From Helicobacter colisuis (GTDB taxonomy: Bacteria > Campylobacterota > Campylobacteria > Campylobacterales > Helicobacteraceae): a stretch of DNA of 64,000 nt. The stretch covers positions 1 to 64,000 of the forward strand of contig NZ_JAMOKX010000003.1 in NCBI RefSeq assembly GCF_023646285.1. The letters are read 5' to 3'. The translations under genes and the position numbers were made by a program. The notes beneath the pieces were generated by a model, which saw only the letters and a list, made by a program, of their open reading frames with translations, ran no database searches and had not been told where the DNA came from. Positions within the stretch are counted from its first letter, which is position 1. Each line of letters starts with the position of its first letter. Of this stretch, positions 42,137 to 50,737 are shown in pieces.

Positions 42137-44245
42137 TTAAACTTTTGTAACATAGCCGCTTAAAATCTCTCTTAAGAGTCCGCCAAAATTAATTTTTAGC
42201 TTGATTTCTTGTCCACTTTTTGTAACTTCTATTACTCTTCCTGCTCCAAAAATTTTGTGCATTACACAATCTCCCTTTTGGAAGCCTATCTCATCGGCGC
42301 CTTTTGATAAGTTTGTGGTGCTAGGGTGCGAAAAATTTTCTTTAGCAAGAATCTTGCTTTCTGCTAAAAATCTTGAAGGCAACAAACTAGCACGATTTCC
42401 CCTATAAAATCTTGAATCAACATAGCTTAAATAAAGCTCCTTTTTCGCTCTAGTGAGGGCAACATAGCCTAGTCGCCTTTCTTCTTGGATATTAGTGTCT
42501 TCTCTTGCCATAGGAAAGAAACCTTCTTCAAGTCCAATGATAAAAACATAATCAAATTCTAAACCTTTGCTAGAATGGACGCTCATACACGAAATGCCCT
42601 CAACCCCTTTTTGCTCATTTCTTAATTCTGTGTCCTCTTGATCGCTTCTTAGCGCAAGTTCATTGAGAAAACTTTCTAGCTCCATTAGTGGATTTTGTTT
42701 AACATATTCGCGGTATAGTCCATAAAATTCTTCAATATTGCTTACTCTATCAACTTCTTCGCTATTTTGCGATAAAGCTTTGCAAAGTCCGATTTTTTCT
42801 TCAAAATCATCAAGGAATTTGAGGCTAGATTGACTTTGTGATTCTTGGAGTTCTTCAATAGTCTTAAAAAATTCCCAAATTGTATTGTAGGCTTTTTTAC
42901 TGATTGTTTGTTGTAGTGATTGTGAAGATTGCTTGGTAAAAAGCTCATAAATACTGCAATGATGAATCTGACTAAGTGATTTTAGTTTTTCAAGAGTGGT
43001 TTTTCCCAAGCCTCTTTTGGGCTTGTTGATGATTCTAAAGAGCGAAAAATCATCGTTGATATTGGTTAGAATCCTAAAATAGCTAATCACATCTTTAATT
43101 TCGCTACGCTCATAGAATCGAATGGTTCCAACCAAAACATAAGGGATTCTTTCGCGATTAAAACCTTCTTCTAAAGAACGAGAGAGTGCATTTAAGCGAA
43201 ATAAAATGGCAATATCTTTGGGATTTATTCCATTTTGAAGTAGTTTTTTAATGATTTTTGAGAGATTCCTTGCTTCTTCTTGTTCATCATTAGAATGCAA
43301 AACTTCAATAGGCTTCCCTTCGCCTAAATTGCTTTTTAGTGTTTTGCCTAGTCGTTCTTTGTTATTAGAAATAAGATGATTAGCAGCATTTAAAATCGAT
43401 TTGCTAGAGCGATAGTTTTCTTCTAGTTTAATAGTTTTTGCGCCTTTGAAATGTTGAGAGAAATTAAGAATATTTTGGATATTAGCACCCCTCCAGCTAT
43501 AAATGCTTTGATCATCATCGCCCACTACACAAATGTTGCTGTGTGTGGTGCAGAGATATTTTAAAAGTTGATATTGTAAGTCGTTGGTATCTTGATATTC
43601 ATCAACCATAATATATTGGTACCTTTGGCTGATTTCTGTGGCAACATTGGGATTTGATTTCAAAATCTCAATGGGAAGCAAAAGCAGATCATCAAAATCC
43701 ACCATATTGTTCTGCAAAAGCGTTTCTTGATAGTTTAGATAGACTTTTGCGATATGCTTATAAAATTCATTGTGAGCATTTTTAAGAGCTTCTTGGGGTG
43801 AAATTTGAGAATTTTTATAGCGAGAAACCTCGCTTATAACCAAAGGGAGTGGTGCAAGATCACAATTAAGCTCTTTGATGATTTTTTTAGAATCATCGCT
43901 ATCAGCTAAAATAAAGTTTATTTTACGCCCTAAAAGTGGGATATAAAATTTCAAAAACAATAGTCCAAATTTATGAAAAGTGCAAAGCAATGGGGGGTGA
44001 GAAGTTGATTTCTCTAGCATATTTAAAGCGCGTTTTTGCATTTCATTGGCTGCTTTATTAGTAAAGGTGAGAGTTAGGGTATTACTTGGTGGAATCCCCA
44101 CTTCATCAATCAAATATGCAAGTCTAGTTGTGATGGTTTTGGTTTTGCCACTTCCTGCACCTGCTAAAATCAATAAAGCCCCTTCAATGGTAGTAACAGC
44201 CTGTTTTTGTGAGGCATTAAGTTGATTAAGAAATTTTTCTTGCAT
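42137..44245 (-). CDS. uvrD: UvrD/Rep family ATP-dependent DNA helicase
   Basis: A 702-residue superfamily 1 helicase with all motifs in order: AGAGSGKT (I), LTFTNKAA (Ia), VDEYQDTN (II), GDDDQSIYSWRGA (III), NYRSSKSIL (IV), SVHSSKGLEFDYVF (V) and ALTRAKKELYLSY (VI). It unwinds DNA 3' to 5' in repair and replication restart. It is the last clear core gene before the accessory island. Confidence 0.93.
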   Translation of the reverse strand: MQEKFLNQLNASQKQAVTTIEGALLILAGAGSGKTKTITTRLAYLIDEVGIPPSNTLTLTFTNKAANEMQKRALNMLEKSTSHPPLLCTFHKFGLLFLKFYIPLLGRKINFILADSDDSKKIIKELNCDLAPLPLVISEVSRYKNSQISPQEALKNAHNEFYKHIAKVYLNYQETLLQNNMVDFDDLLLLPIEILKSNPNVATEISQRYQYIMVDEYQDTNDLQYQLLKYLCTTHSNICVVGDDDQSIYSWRGANIQNILNFSQHFKGAKTIKLEENYRSSKSILNAANHLISNNKERLGKTLKSNLGEGKPIEVLHSNDEQEEARNLSKIIKKLLQNGINPKDIAILFRLNALSRSLEEGFNRERIPYVLVGTIRFYERSEIKDVISYFRILTNINDDFSLFRIINKPKRGLGKTTLEKLKSLSQIHHCSIYELFTKQSSQSLQQTISKKAYNTIWEFFKTIEELQESQSQSSLKFLDDFEEKIGLCKALSQNSEEVDRVSNIEEFYGLYREYVKQNPLMELESFLNELALRSDQEDTELRNEQKGVEGISCMSVHSSKGLEFDYVFIIGLEEGFFPMAREDTNIQEERRLGYVALTRAKKELYLSYVDSRFYRGNRASLLPSRFLAESKILAKENFSHPSTTNLSKGADEIGFQKGDCVMHKIFGAGRVIEVTKSGQEIKLKINFGGLLREILSGYVTKV

Positions 44246-44733
44246 AAAAAACCTTGATGAAAATTTCGGAATTATACCAATTTATTGCATCACAAAACTC
44301 TTAATTTGCAGAAGTCATTAAAGGCAATAAGAAAAAAATATAAAGGTTTTATTGGAAAATTTTAATGCTAGTTTAATAATCTATGATAACACAATATCCC
44401 AAAAAAGCAGAAGCAATAAATCATAATATAAGAGATTTGCAATGATTGTTCCCACCTTAGTTGCACAATAATCAGTTTTTAACAAGTTCCATCTGCTAAA
44501 TAGAATATCAAAAAGGAGTGGAGTAGTTGGTATGGCAATGAATAACGCTTCATCATTAAAAACTTTTGAGACTCTTTACAAGAGAGGCAATCATTATAAG
44601 GAATTTAAGCTAATTTATTCTTGTTTAGAGCTGATTTTATTTTAATAAACAAGTTTTTAGAGAGAGAGAATATACTTGAAATTTAATTAATATAGTTGCT
44701 AACTTTTAGTATTGCTTATGCATTACCCCATAA
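44246..44733. other. Intergenic stretch at the island edge
   Basis: Nearly 490 AT-rich bases separate uvrD from the broken abiEii. A 39-codon frame at 44532-44651 has a weak ribosome site (AAGGAG, 17 bases upstream) and no family likeness, so I do not call it. No tRNA or clear attachment site is visible at this edge. Confidence 0.5.
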
Positions 44734-45369
44734 TTAGCTTGAAAATACAACCCTTGATGCCAATAGTCTAAAATAATCTTTTGACCAGAAATCAAATACT
44801 CTTGCATCTTTAACAAACCCTTTTACTTCATTGATAGCTTGTTTTATATCAAGAGTATCTATTTTGTCATGAAGTAGTTTGGCAAATTCCTCTTTAGTTA
44901 AAATATCTTTGTTAAAATTTCTATTTTCTTTCATTCTTTGACATAAATGATCTAAATTAAGTGGAATATTGTTTTTAACATACCACTCAAAATCAAACCA
45001 ATCTCTCCCTTTAACACGAGTTTTCCAGTTTCTAAATAAAAGAGCATACATCTTACCAGCATAAAGATTTGGCAAGGTCATAGTTCTAATATTAAAAGTC
45101 ATAGGAAGAAGAAGTGTTTTTGATTCAGTTTGAAATTTTAATGGAGGATTGGTATCTACTTCAAGTTTAATTTTAATCCTTCGCCCATTATGAATATCTT
45201 CTAATCCTTTAGCTTCAATATTAAGTGTATGGATAGATGTGTCATTTTTTAAAAATGCTGATTCTATATTTGTCTCATTTGGTTTGCTTTTTTTATTTAA
45301 GCTTACTTCAATACCCAAAGCTTCAAACTCATTCACAATACTTGGAAAATATTTTTCCATATCAAAGCT
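44734..45369 (-). pseudogene. abiEii: AbiEii toxin, C-terminal part (split gene)
   Basis: This is the C-terminal roughly 210 residues of the AbiEii nucleotidyltransferase toxin, starting in phase from SFDMEKYFP and including PMTFNIRTMTLPNLYAGKM and the GRDWFDFEWYV segment of the family. The N-terminal part, with the nucleotide-binding motifs, lies about 9 kb away at 54368-54578. Joining the two gives a protein of the usual length (about 285 residues). The junction falls in an A-rich stretch and the present A-tract is one base short for the frame, so even exact excision might leave a frameshift. Confidence 0.85.
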
Positions 45370-45373
45370 TTTG

Positions 45374-45521
45374 TTTTTTCTAAATGTTCTTTGATTAAAA
45401 GAAGTGCATTTTTTTCTGCAAACTCATAGACATCACCCAAGTGCAAAATATTAGAATCCATAGAATTTGCCAACAAGAAGCTGCTAAGAAATATAGAAAA
45501 AAAAGTTTTTTTTATCATCAT
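45374..45521 (-). pseudogene. traW: TraW, N-terminal part (split gene)
   Basis: TraW is a periplasmic F-type conjugative pilus assembly protein. This part holds the signal peptide (hydrophobic stretch ending LLANS) and the opening LGDVYEFAEKNALLLIKEHLE, then meets the insert boundary. The start ATG 45521 overlaps the traF stop (ATGA), so the two were one unit. The other part is at 53851-54357. One A appears to be missing at the junction relative to a continuous frame. Confidence 0.75.
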
Positions 45522-46283
45522 TTATCCTTTTCGATAATTACATTGTCAAAAAGGAATCTAGTATTGCTAAGGATTTCGCTTTGCGTGGCAAGTCTTGCTT
45601 TAATCCTATGCCAAATGGCTTCACCATTTTTGTTTTTATAAAGAAAGAAATTTTCAGGACTTGTGGTAAGTTTAAAGCGTTCTTTTATTAGTGGTTTATT
45701 ATCAATATCTATAAATTTTGCTTGGATTCCATAAAGTCTTTGAATATGCTCGTAAACTTCTTTTTGTCTGTTAATTGCATCTTGGTTTAAATTCCCATAG
45801 AAAATAACAAAAGCAAGCCTGTCCTTTTTAGATTTAAAAAAATCCTCTGTTTCCTTGTCTTTTTGTGCAATCTTGGAAATTTTTGCAAATTTAGTATCTA
45901 CAATATTTGGATATTCTAAATTAGGATCTTCAAGCAAATTAATAGCCCAAACTTTTGCAAATCTTTCTGACTGCTCTGTTTGCCATTTATTCATAATTTG
46001 CATTATTTTTACATTTTCTTTTGTAGGTCTCATGGTTGCAATGGATTTCACTCGTTTAAAAATTTCGGTATATTCCTTGACACTTAAATTATCCAAGGAA
46101 TTTAAATGGGACAGAACGCATAAAAGCTGCATCATCGCTTATGCGCTCTTTTTTCTGTATTTCTTTTTCCTTTACTTCAGGTTCGTAATAGTGCCAACCA
46201 CGCCTTGAATCATTAAAAAATGAATTGCTTTGGGAGTATAAAAAAGTGGTGACAATTAGCGTAAATAGAAATTGTTTTGGCAA
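45518..46283 (-). pseudogene. traF: TraF conjugal pilus assembly protein, frameshifted
   Basis: A TraF-family protein of F-type conjugation, with a thioredoxin-like fold but no CXXC seen here. The N-terminus (TTG 46283) has a signal peptide and the family-typical RRGWHYYEPE, and runs to FKFL, where the frame is lost. The rest, from DNLSVKEYTEIFKRV, continues in another frame and includes MRPTKENVKIMQIMNKWQ and the C-terminal KLTTSPENFFLYKN segment. Removing one G near 46090 (CCTTGGATAA) restores about 254 residues. It may be a true mutation or a sequencing error. Confidence 0.75.
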
Positions 46284-46419
46284 GACAGAACCTTTGGTGG
46301 TGAATTTTAATTATTCTATTATTTTTAGTTCAACAAAAAGTAGTCGCTATATATTTTTTCTATTTTTATTTTGCATATTCCCTGATGCAATTTCAAGCAT
46401 CGAGATAAAAATTTCAATA

Positions 46420-46721
46420 TCCTTGGCATTTAAAAACTTTCAAGCGCGTTGCATTAATCGTCAATCCACTTGCCGCAAAATCTGCATTGCCGCTGCTTAT
46501 TGCGCTTACAACCGCATCAAACTCCATATCTTTAACTTCCAATGTTTTACCAAGTCGTTTAGCAATCTCATGCGCACGCCCTTATATTCCGACCCCTCTT
46601 TAAACTCAAAAGGAACGAATCCCGTAGCCGTCGCGACAACTATTTTTTCCTTTCCCTTTCACGCACTTAAGCCAAAACTTACAAAAACCGCTAACAAGCC
46701 TGATAGCAACGTCTTATACAT
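46420..46721 (-). pseudogene. Decayed amino-acid-binding protein (SBP family 3)
   Basis: From ATG 46721 (AAGGAG upstream) the frame reads MYKTLLSGLLAVFVSFGLSA, a signal peptide, then meets TGA, then KIVVATATGFVPFEFKEG, a typical start of periplasmic amino-acid-binding proteins of ABC importers. A frameshift near 46570 leads to KRLGKTLEVKDMEFDAVV and ISSGNADFAASGLTIN, the next conserved block. The C-terminal half is missing. It is clearly dead. Its chromosomal-type function inside a conjugation-gene insert suggests captured host DNA. Confidence 0.8.
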
Positions 46722-46889
46722 TTCTTTCTCCTTGATAAAAACTAGCTAGGATTATAACAAAAATATAAGCCGCTGTTAAGCCTTTTAAGGCAGTATATCA
46801 AAAATTAATCCAATGGAATCCAAAATGTAATTTCTATATTACTGGCACACACAATGCATATAAAGATTTATTGATTTGTTTTTTTTTGA

Positions 46890-46895
46890 TATAAT
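46890..46895 (+). promoter_or_regulatory. -10 promoter element facing the inverted repeat
   Basis: A T-rich stretch ends in GATATAATAC (TATAAT 46890-46895), the usual Campylobacterota promoter style. Transcription would run right into the 20-bp inverted repeat at 46933-47020. Confidence 0.45.
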
Positions 46896-46932
46896 ACTTT
46901 CTCTTGCCTAAATGAAATGGACGATTACATAC

Positions 46933-47020
46933 AAGCATAAAAGTGCGGATTCTCTGATTTTTTGTATCTCCCCCCCCATTTATCCAATACCTTTAATCAA
47001 GAATCCGCACTTTTATGCTT
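46933..47020. repeat. Perfect 20-bp inverted repeat around a C8 tract
   Basis: AAGCATAAAAGTGCGGATTC (46933-46952) is mirrored exactly at 47001-47020. The 48-base centre contains eight consecutive C (46970-46977), a slippage-prone tract. A promoter lies about 40 bases upstream. It may be a structured RNA, the ends of a lost small element, or a terminator for the cluster that ends at 47118. No gene is recognised within it. Confidence 0.75.
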
Positions 47021-47117
47021 ACTGCCTTAAAACATCAATAATTTTACGATTCTACTTTGATTTAAGATTTTATTTGAAAGGATTTAATGCAGTTGAAAGG
47101 CGAAGAATTGGAATCCC

Positions 47118-48320
47118 TTAGAATCCCAGATTCACTCCGCCATTTTCATCAATTTTGTAGTTAGCATCGCGTCCGATTGTGTAGCCATTTCCACTACCAC
47201 TTCCATTGCTCAATGGACGGCAAATATCACCCACTTTCACGCTTCCGCTTGTGATTTTTGCATAAGATAGCTTAGGTGTAGAGCGCACAACTTCAATATC
47301 ACCACTTTTTGTCTCCACTCTACCAGTAGTTTCTTTGGTATAAGAATCCTTAATTGCTTTTCCTAGCGCAAAACATTCATAGGTATCGCCTTGATTGAGT
47401 GTTTGTGAAAACACCACTTCATTATTTTCTACACTTGCGACTTTTAAGGGATAAATCGCATTTAAAATATCACTAGAAATACGTCCTGCAATCTGTCTTA
47501 TTATCGCAGTATCCGCTGTTATGCTATCATCTTTTATCGCAGTTTTCATTACAAGCGTATTTGAAAACTTAATCTGCCTTGTCGCAAACAAAAGCACACG
47601 ATAATCCACCTTAATTTCTGCTTCTATTTTAGTTTTGCCTGTGAGATTGCTTTTCTTTACGCCTCCATCAATATCCGAAACAGAAAATAGCAAAATATAA
47701 TCGGTTGCTAGGACATTTTTAAGTTTATAAATTTCATCACTTGCCGCATCACCGCTTTTGATAAGGGATTTTTCCATTTCGTAATATCCGGGCGTATCAC
47801 GTTCTAAGACATTAAATTTTCTACTTTGGAGCAAATCCGTGATGATTTGCTGCTGTAAATTATTTCCGATTCCGCGCTTATTAATATCAGGCGTTGCATT
47901 AAACACCGTAATACTGCGGCGATTACTCGCACTTTGCCCGGGGGCTTTATACTTTTTTGTTGTGGTTGTTTTCTTGATGAGCACAACAACCTTGTATTCA
48001 TCGCCTTGTTTGGAATTTGAAATTACTTCATAGGAATCAAATGTCCCTCCACTAATGCGCGCAATCTCCTCGTTATAGGATTTTTGTAGCTGCTGTTTGT
48101 CATTTGTTTTGGTGTAATCTGTACTTAGTTTTGAACCAACCGCTAATTTGCCACCATACATTTTTGATATAGCATCCGCCAAAGCCTTATTAACTGCTTC
48201 TTCATAAGAGGAACCATAGCCCTCACCGCGAGCATCTTTGGTGTTTTTAGTAGTTACCACTTCCGCGTTTAATCCCACACACATCAATAAAAACAATAAA
48301 AAAGTTGCTAACAATTTCAT
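47118..48320 (-). CDS. CsgG/FlgT-like secreted envelope protein
   Basis: A 400-residue secreted protein. The start ATG 48320 follows TAAGGTG; a GTG two codons earlier is less likely. The signal peptide ends LNA-E. The N-terminal part has GEGYGSSYEEAVNKALADAI, typical of LPP20/FlgT-type domains, and the middle (GIGNNLQQQIITDLLQSRKF, NVLERD, then ATDYILLFSVSDI) resembles the CsgG/LpoB fold. It is last in a five-gene unit of envelope genes. The job is unknown; a part in a cell-envelope or surface-structure complex is inferred. Confidence 0.7.
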   Translation of the reverse strand: MKLLATFLLFLLMCVGLNAEVVTTKNTKDARGEGYGSSYEEAVNKALADAISKMYGGKLAVGSKLSTDYTKTNDKQQLQKSYNEEIARISGGTFDSYEVISNSKQGDEYKVVVLIKKTTTTKKYKAPGQSASNRRSITVFNATPDINKRGIGNNLQQQIITDLLQSRKFNVLERDTPGYYEMEKSLIKSGDAASDEIYKLKNVLATDYILLFSVSDIDGGVKKSNLTGKTKIEAEIKVDYRVLLFATRQIKFSNTLVMKTAIKDDSITADTAIIRQIAGRISSDILNAIYPLKVASVENNEVVFSQTLNQGDTYECFALGKAIKDSYTKETTGRVETKSGDIEVVRSTPKLSYAKITSGSVKVGDICRPLSNGSGSGNGYTIGRDANYKIDENGGVNLGF

Positions 48321-48329
48321 AAACACACC

Positions 48330-49697
48330 TTAAAAATCATCGACTTCTAAGTTGGTTGCGCGTTTGACGCCAGGGGTTGCTTTCGCACCACTTTTGCCGC
48401 TTTGTTGTGTTGGTATATTTTCCATTGCATCAAATCGCTTATTTGCCTCATCAATGCTATCCATAGAGTAATACACAATCGCTCCAACCACTTCATAATC
48501 GCCCTTATCCACACTCCAAGTTCTAGCTACTTCCATACCGCGCAAGGAAGCTTGAGCAGTACTGCTAAACTCTTTAGACATTTCTTTTACTATGCTTGTG
48601 CGAGTTTTTTTCTGTGCCGCACCCATTTTGACCTTACCGTCAGTCTTGCTAGCCTTTAGCATTGCATTTTTTGTCTTCTGTTTTAATTCGGTGTTTTTCA
48701 TAAACGCATTAACATTGGAGGATAAAAACTGCGCAATGGTCGCCTCCGCATTGCTTTGTGCGCGAGTTCTTGCTTCGCGCCTGTAATCAGAATTAAACCC
48801 TTCCTCTTTTGTAAAGGAATCCATTCCGTAAGCAAGAAGTGCTGGACGACAATTTTCATTGTAAAAATACTTTATACCAAGATGTGTGAGCAAGTATTCA
48901 TCATCAAAATCTTCTACTATACTATCTGCACTTTTGCATTGCGCTTTATTCTCTATTGGTTTTGATTTATGTCCTTGCGCTAAATCGCGTGCAAGTTGAA
49001 GTGATTTTGGCGTGGTATAAGCTAAAACACCAATCTCAGTCTCACCTTCTTCATTTGTAACAATAAAGGTTTCATAGGGAATCATACCTTTAATTTCATC
49101 AAAGGCTTCTTTTGTGAATCCGCTCGTATATGCACTATTAAAGATATTTTCCTCTACTTCTGCTTCTATTGTTTCTGGCTTCTTATCGCCTTTTGCGTTG
49201 GTTACAACGCTATTGACGATATTTCCTACGATTGCAAATATCCCATCAGCATCTCCGCTCTTTTCCTCTAGCTCTTTTTTGACCTTTTTTTGCATTTCAT
49301 CATTAAGCATATCATCTGGCATTTGCTTGCGGTGGTATGAAAGTGCTTCCTCCACTGCAATTTTTCCTGCTTTTGACAAAATCATATCTGCCTTTAAAGT
49401 CAAAAATGCCTTTCGATAAGCCATTGATAAATATTCATAATATTGCGCATCGTCTGGATTTGCATCAACAGTTGCAGTCGCACTATAAATATAGGCTTCT
49501 TTATTTTTCTTTTTTAGCTCTCTTTTTGCTCTATCAAGCAAATCATCTATATTTTGCTTTTTAGGCTTTTCCAAATTAGGCTTCACATCTGATTCTATGA
49601 TTTTCTCAAGCTGTTCGCCTGTATTCTCTTTTGTTATATCCTCAGCATATAGTAAGCTTGCTAATGCTAAAGAACCAATCAATAATAGCTTTCTCAT
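48330..49697 (-). CDS. Secreted conserved protein of the LpoB cluster
   Basis: A 455-residue protein with a signal peptide (ends LLYA-E) chosen from ATG 49697, which follows AAGGAAG at a good distance; a TTG start further upstream would add residues before the signal. A highly charged helical segment (LLDRAKRELKKKNKEAYIYS) and a later Ala/Lys-rich helical region suggest coiled-coil parts. The C-terminal YEVVGAIVYYSMDSIDEAN is a well-folded strand-helix pattern. I do not recognise a domain with certainty. It lies between the CsgG-like gene and lpoB, 9-11 bases from each. Confidence 0.65.
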   Translation of the reverse strand: MRKLLLIGSLALASLLYAEDITKENTGEQLEKIIESDVKPNLEKPKKQNIDDLLDRAKRELKKKNKEAYIYSATATVDANPDDAQYYEYLSMAYRKAFLTLKADMILSKAGKIAVEEALSYHRKQMPDDMLNDEMQKKVKKELEEKSGDADGIFAIVGNIVNSVVTNAKGDKKPETIEAEVEENIFNSAYTSGFTKEAFDEIKGMIPYETFIVTNEEGETEIGVLAYTTPKSLQLARDLAQGHKSKPIENKAQCKSADSIVEDFDDEYLLTHLGIKYFYNENCRPALLAYGMDSFTKEEGFNSDYRREARTRAQSNAEATIAQFLSSNVNAFMKNTELKQKTKNAMLKASKTDGKVKMGAAQKKTRTSIVKEMSKEFSSTAQASLRGMEVARTWSVDKGDYEVVGAIVYYSMDSIDEANKRFDAMENIPTQQSGKSGAKATPGVKRATNLEVDDF

Positions 49698-49708
49698 TTG
49701 CTTCCTTT

Positions 49709-50341
49709 TTACCAACTTACAGATTTGCTAGAGCCAACTTTATCAATTGTTTGCTCATCTTCCCAATACACAAGCCCAGAAGTCAAGTCTGTTAATCGCA
49801 AGAGAAAGAAATATTCCACCTGTGTTTTACCATTGCTTAGCTTGACATTATCCTGTCTAATTTTACCTGCTAGTGAAAAATCTGGCGATACTAAAGTTCC
49901 TTTTTTGGCAATTGTTTTTTGGTTAAACTCATCATTATCTCTTAATTCCCTCACATCCTCGCTCATACTATCTAGCGCACCACCTGCGGCAACTGCAGAG
50001 GTTAGGACAAATTTTCCTGATTTTCTTAGTGCTGTGGTAATTTTTGCAGTTAGCTTTTCCGTGTCGATTCTTTGTGGCGTATCATTCACTACTCTACCAA
50101 TCGCAATCACCTTTCTTTGTCCGGGCTTAATGCTTGCAAAAGCAGGGTCGCTAAGCATACTATTAATCATTGTTTCTGCCGCATTTTCAAAATCTTCTCT
50201 ATCAAGCCCAAGCGTAAGAGAATCCCCTTTTTTAACCTGCGTGGCTTTACCATCTGTATAAGTACCACCGCTTCCTGTTGCACAACCTGTCATTACCAAA
50301 GCTCCTGCAAGAGCTAATCCTAAAATTTTTGTTTTTGTCAT
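49709..50341 (-). CDS. lpoB: LpoB-like lipoprotein (penicillin-binding-protein activator family)
   Basis: A 210-residue lipoprotein (lipobox VMTGC near residue 20) of the LpoB family; in E. coli LpoB reaches from the outer membrane to activate the wall synthase PBP1b. Marks are VIAIGRVVNDTPQRIDTEKL, LRKSGKF and the C-terminal LTDLTSGLVYWEDEQTI. The pairing with a YcfL protein directly upstream repeats the E. coli ycfL-lpoB order. Whether it activates a PBP here is not known. Confidence 0.88.
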   Translation of the reverse strand: MTKTKILGLALAGALVMTGCATGSGGTYTDGKATQVKKGDSLTLGLDREDFENAAETMINSMLSDPAFASIKPGQRKVIAIGRVVNDTPQRIDTEKLTAKITTALRKSGKFVLTSAVAAGGALDSMSEDVRELRDNDEFNQKTIAKKGTLVSPDFSLAGKIRQDNVKLSNGKTQVEYFFLLRLTDLTSGLVYWEDEQTIDKVGSSKSVSW

Positions 50342-50362
50342 TTTGTATCCTTTTGTTTAAAT

Positions 50363-50728
50363 TTAATTTTTACGAATTTCTATTCTAAAGTCTTGCGCCC
50401 TTGCATCTGCTGCAAGCTTACGCAAAACAACTTTCTGTCTAGCTGGAATCCTAAGTGCTTGATAATCCTCACTAAGAACATCGCGCAATACAAAACCATC
50501 TTTATCCAACCATTCCACTTTATACACTATATTTTTAACAGAATCGCTATAAAAAATAATCTCAAATTCCAAGTAGCCATTGTCATTGATGCGCTTGCGT
50601 CTCTCTTGAATAATATCCTTAGAAAGAGAGGAATCCAAAGTGATATTAGGTAAGCTAGAATCCTTTTGATATGTTGTCGAACACGCACTCAACAAAATTA
50701 CAGCACAAATTAATAACCATTGTTTCAT
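50363..50728 (-). CDS. ycfL: YcfL-like lipoprotein (DUF1425)
   Basis: A 121-residue lipoprotein with lipobox LLSAC (Cys about residue 16) followed by a beta-rich domain with VEWLDKDGFVL, LSEDYQALRIPARQKVVL and DFRIEIRKN, the DUF1425/YcfL pattern. It sits between the COG3014-like gene (9 bases) and lpoB (21 bases) on the same strand. Confidence 0.82.
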   Translation of the reverse strand: MKQWLLICAVILLSACSTTYQKDSSLPNITLDSSLSKDIIQERRKRINDNGYLEFEIIFYSDSVKNIVYKVEWLDKDGFVLRDVLSEDYQALRIPARQKVVLRKLAADARAQDFRIEIRKN

Positions 50729-50737
50729 TGTTGAACC

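Noticed and set aside
44246-44733. tRNA or integrase attachment site at the island edge
   Set aside because: No tRNA-like cloverleaf or repeated att sequence is visible; the split abiEii joint explains the insert better.
46225-46749. 174-codon plus-strand frame
   Set aside because: It lies opposite traF and the decayed binding-protein gene, whose protein motifs are recognisable on the minus strand.
49698-50261. 187-codon plus-strand frame
   Set aside because: Antisense to the clear LpoB-like lipoprotein gene.
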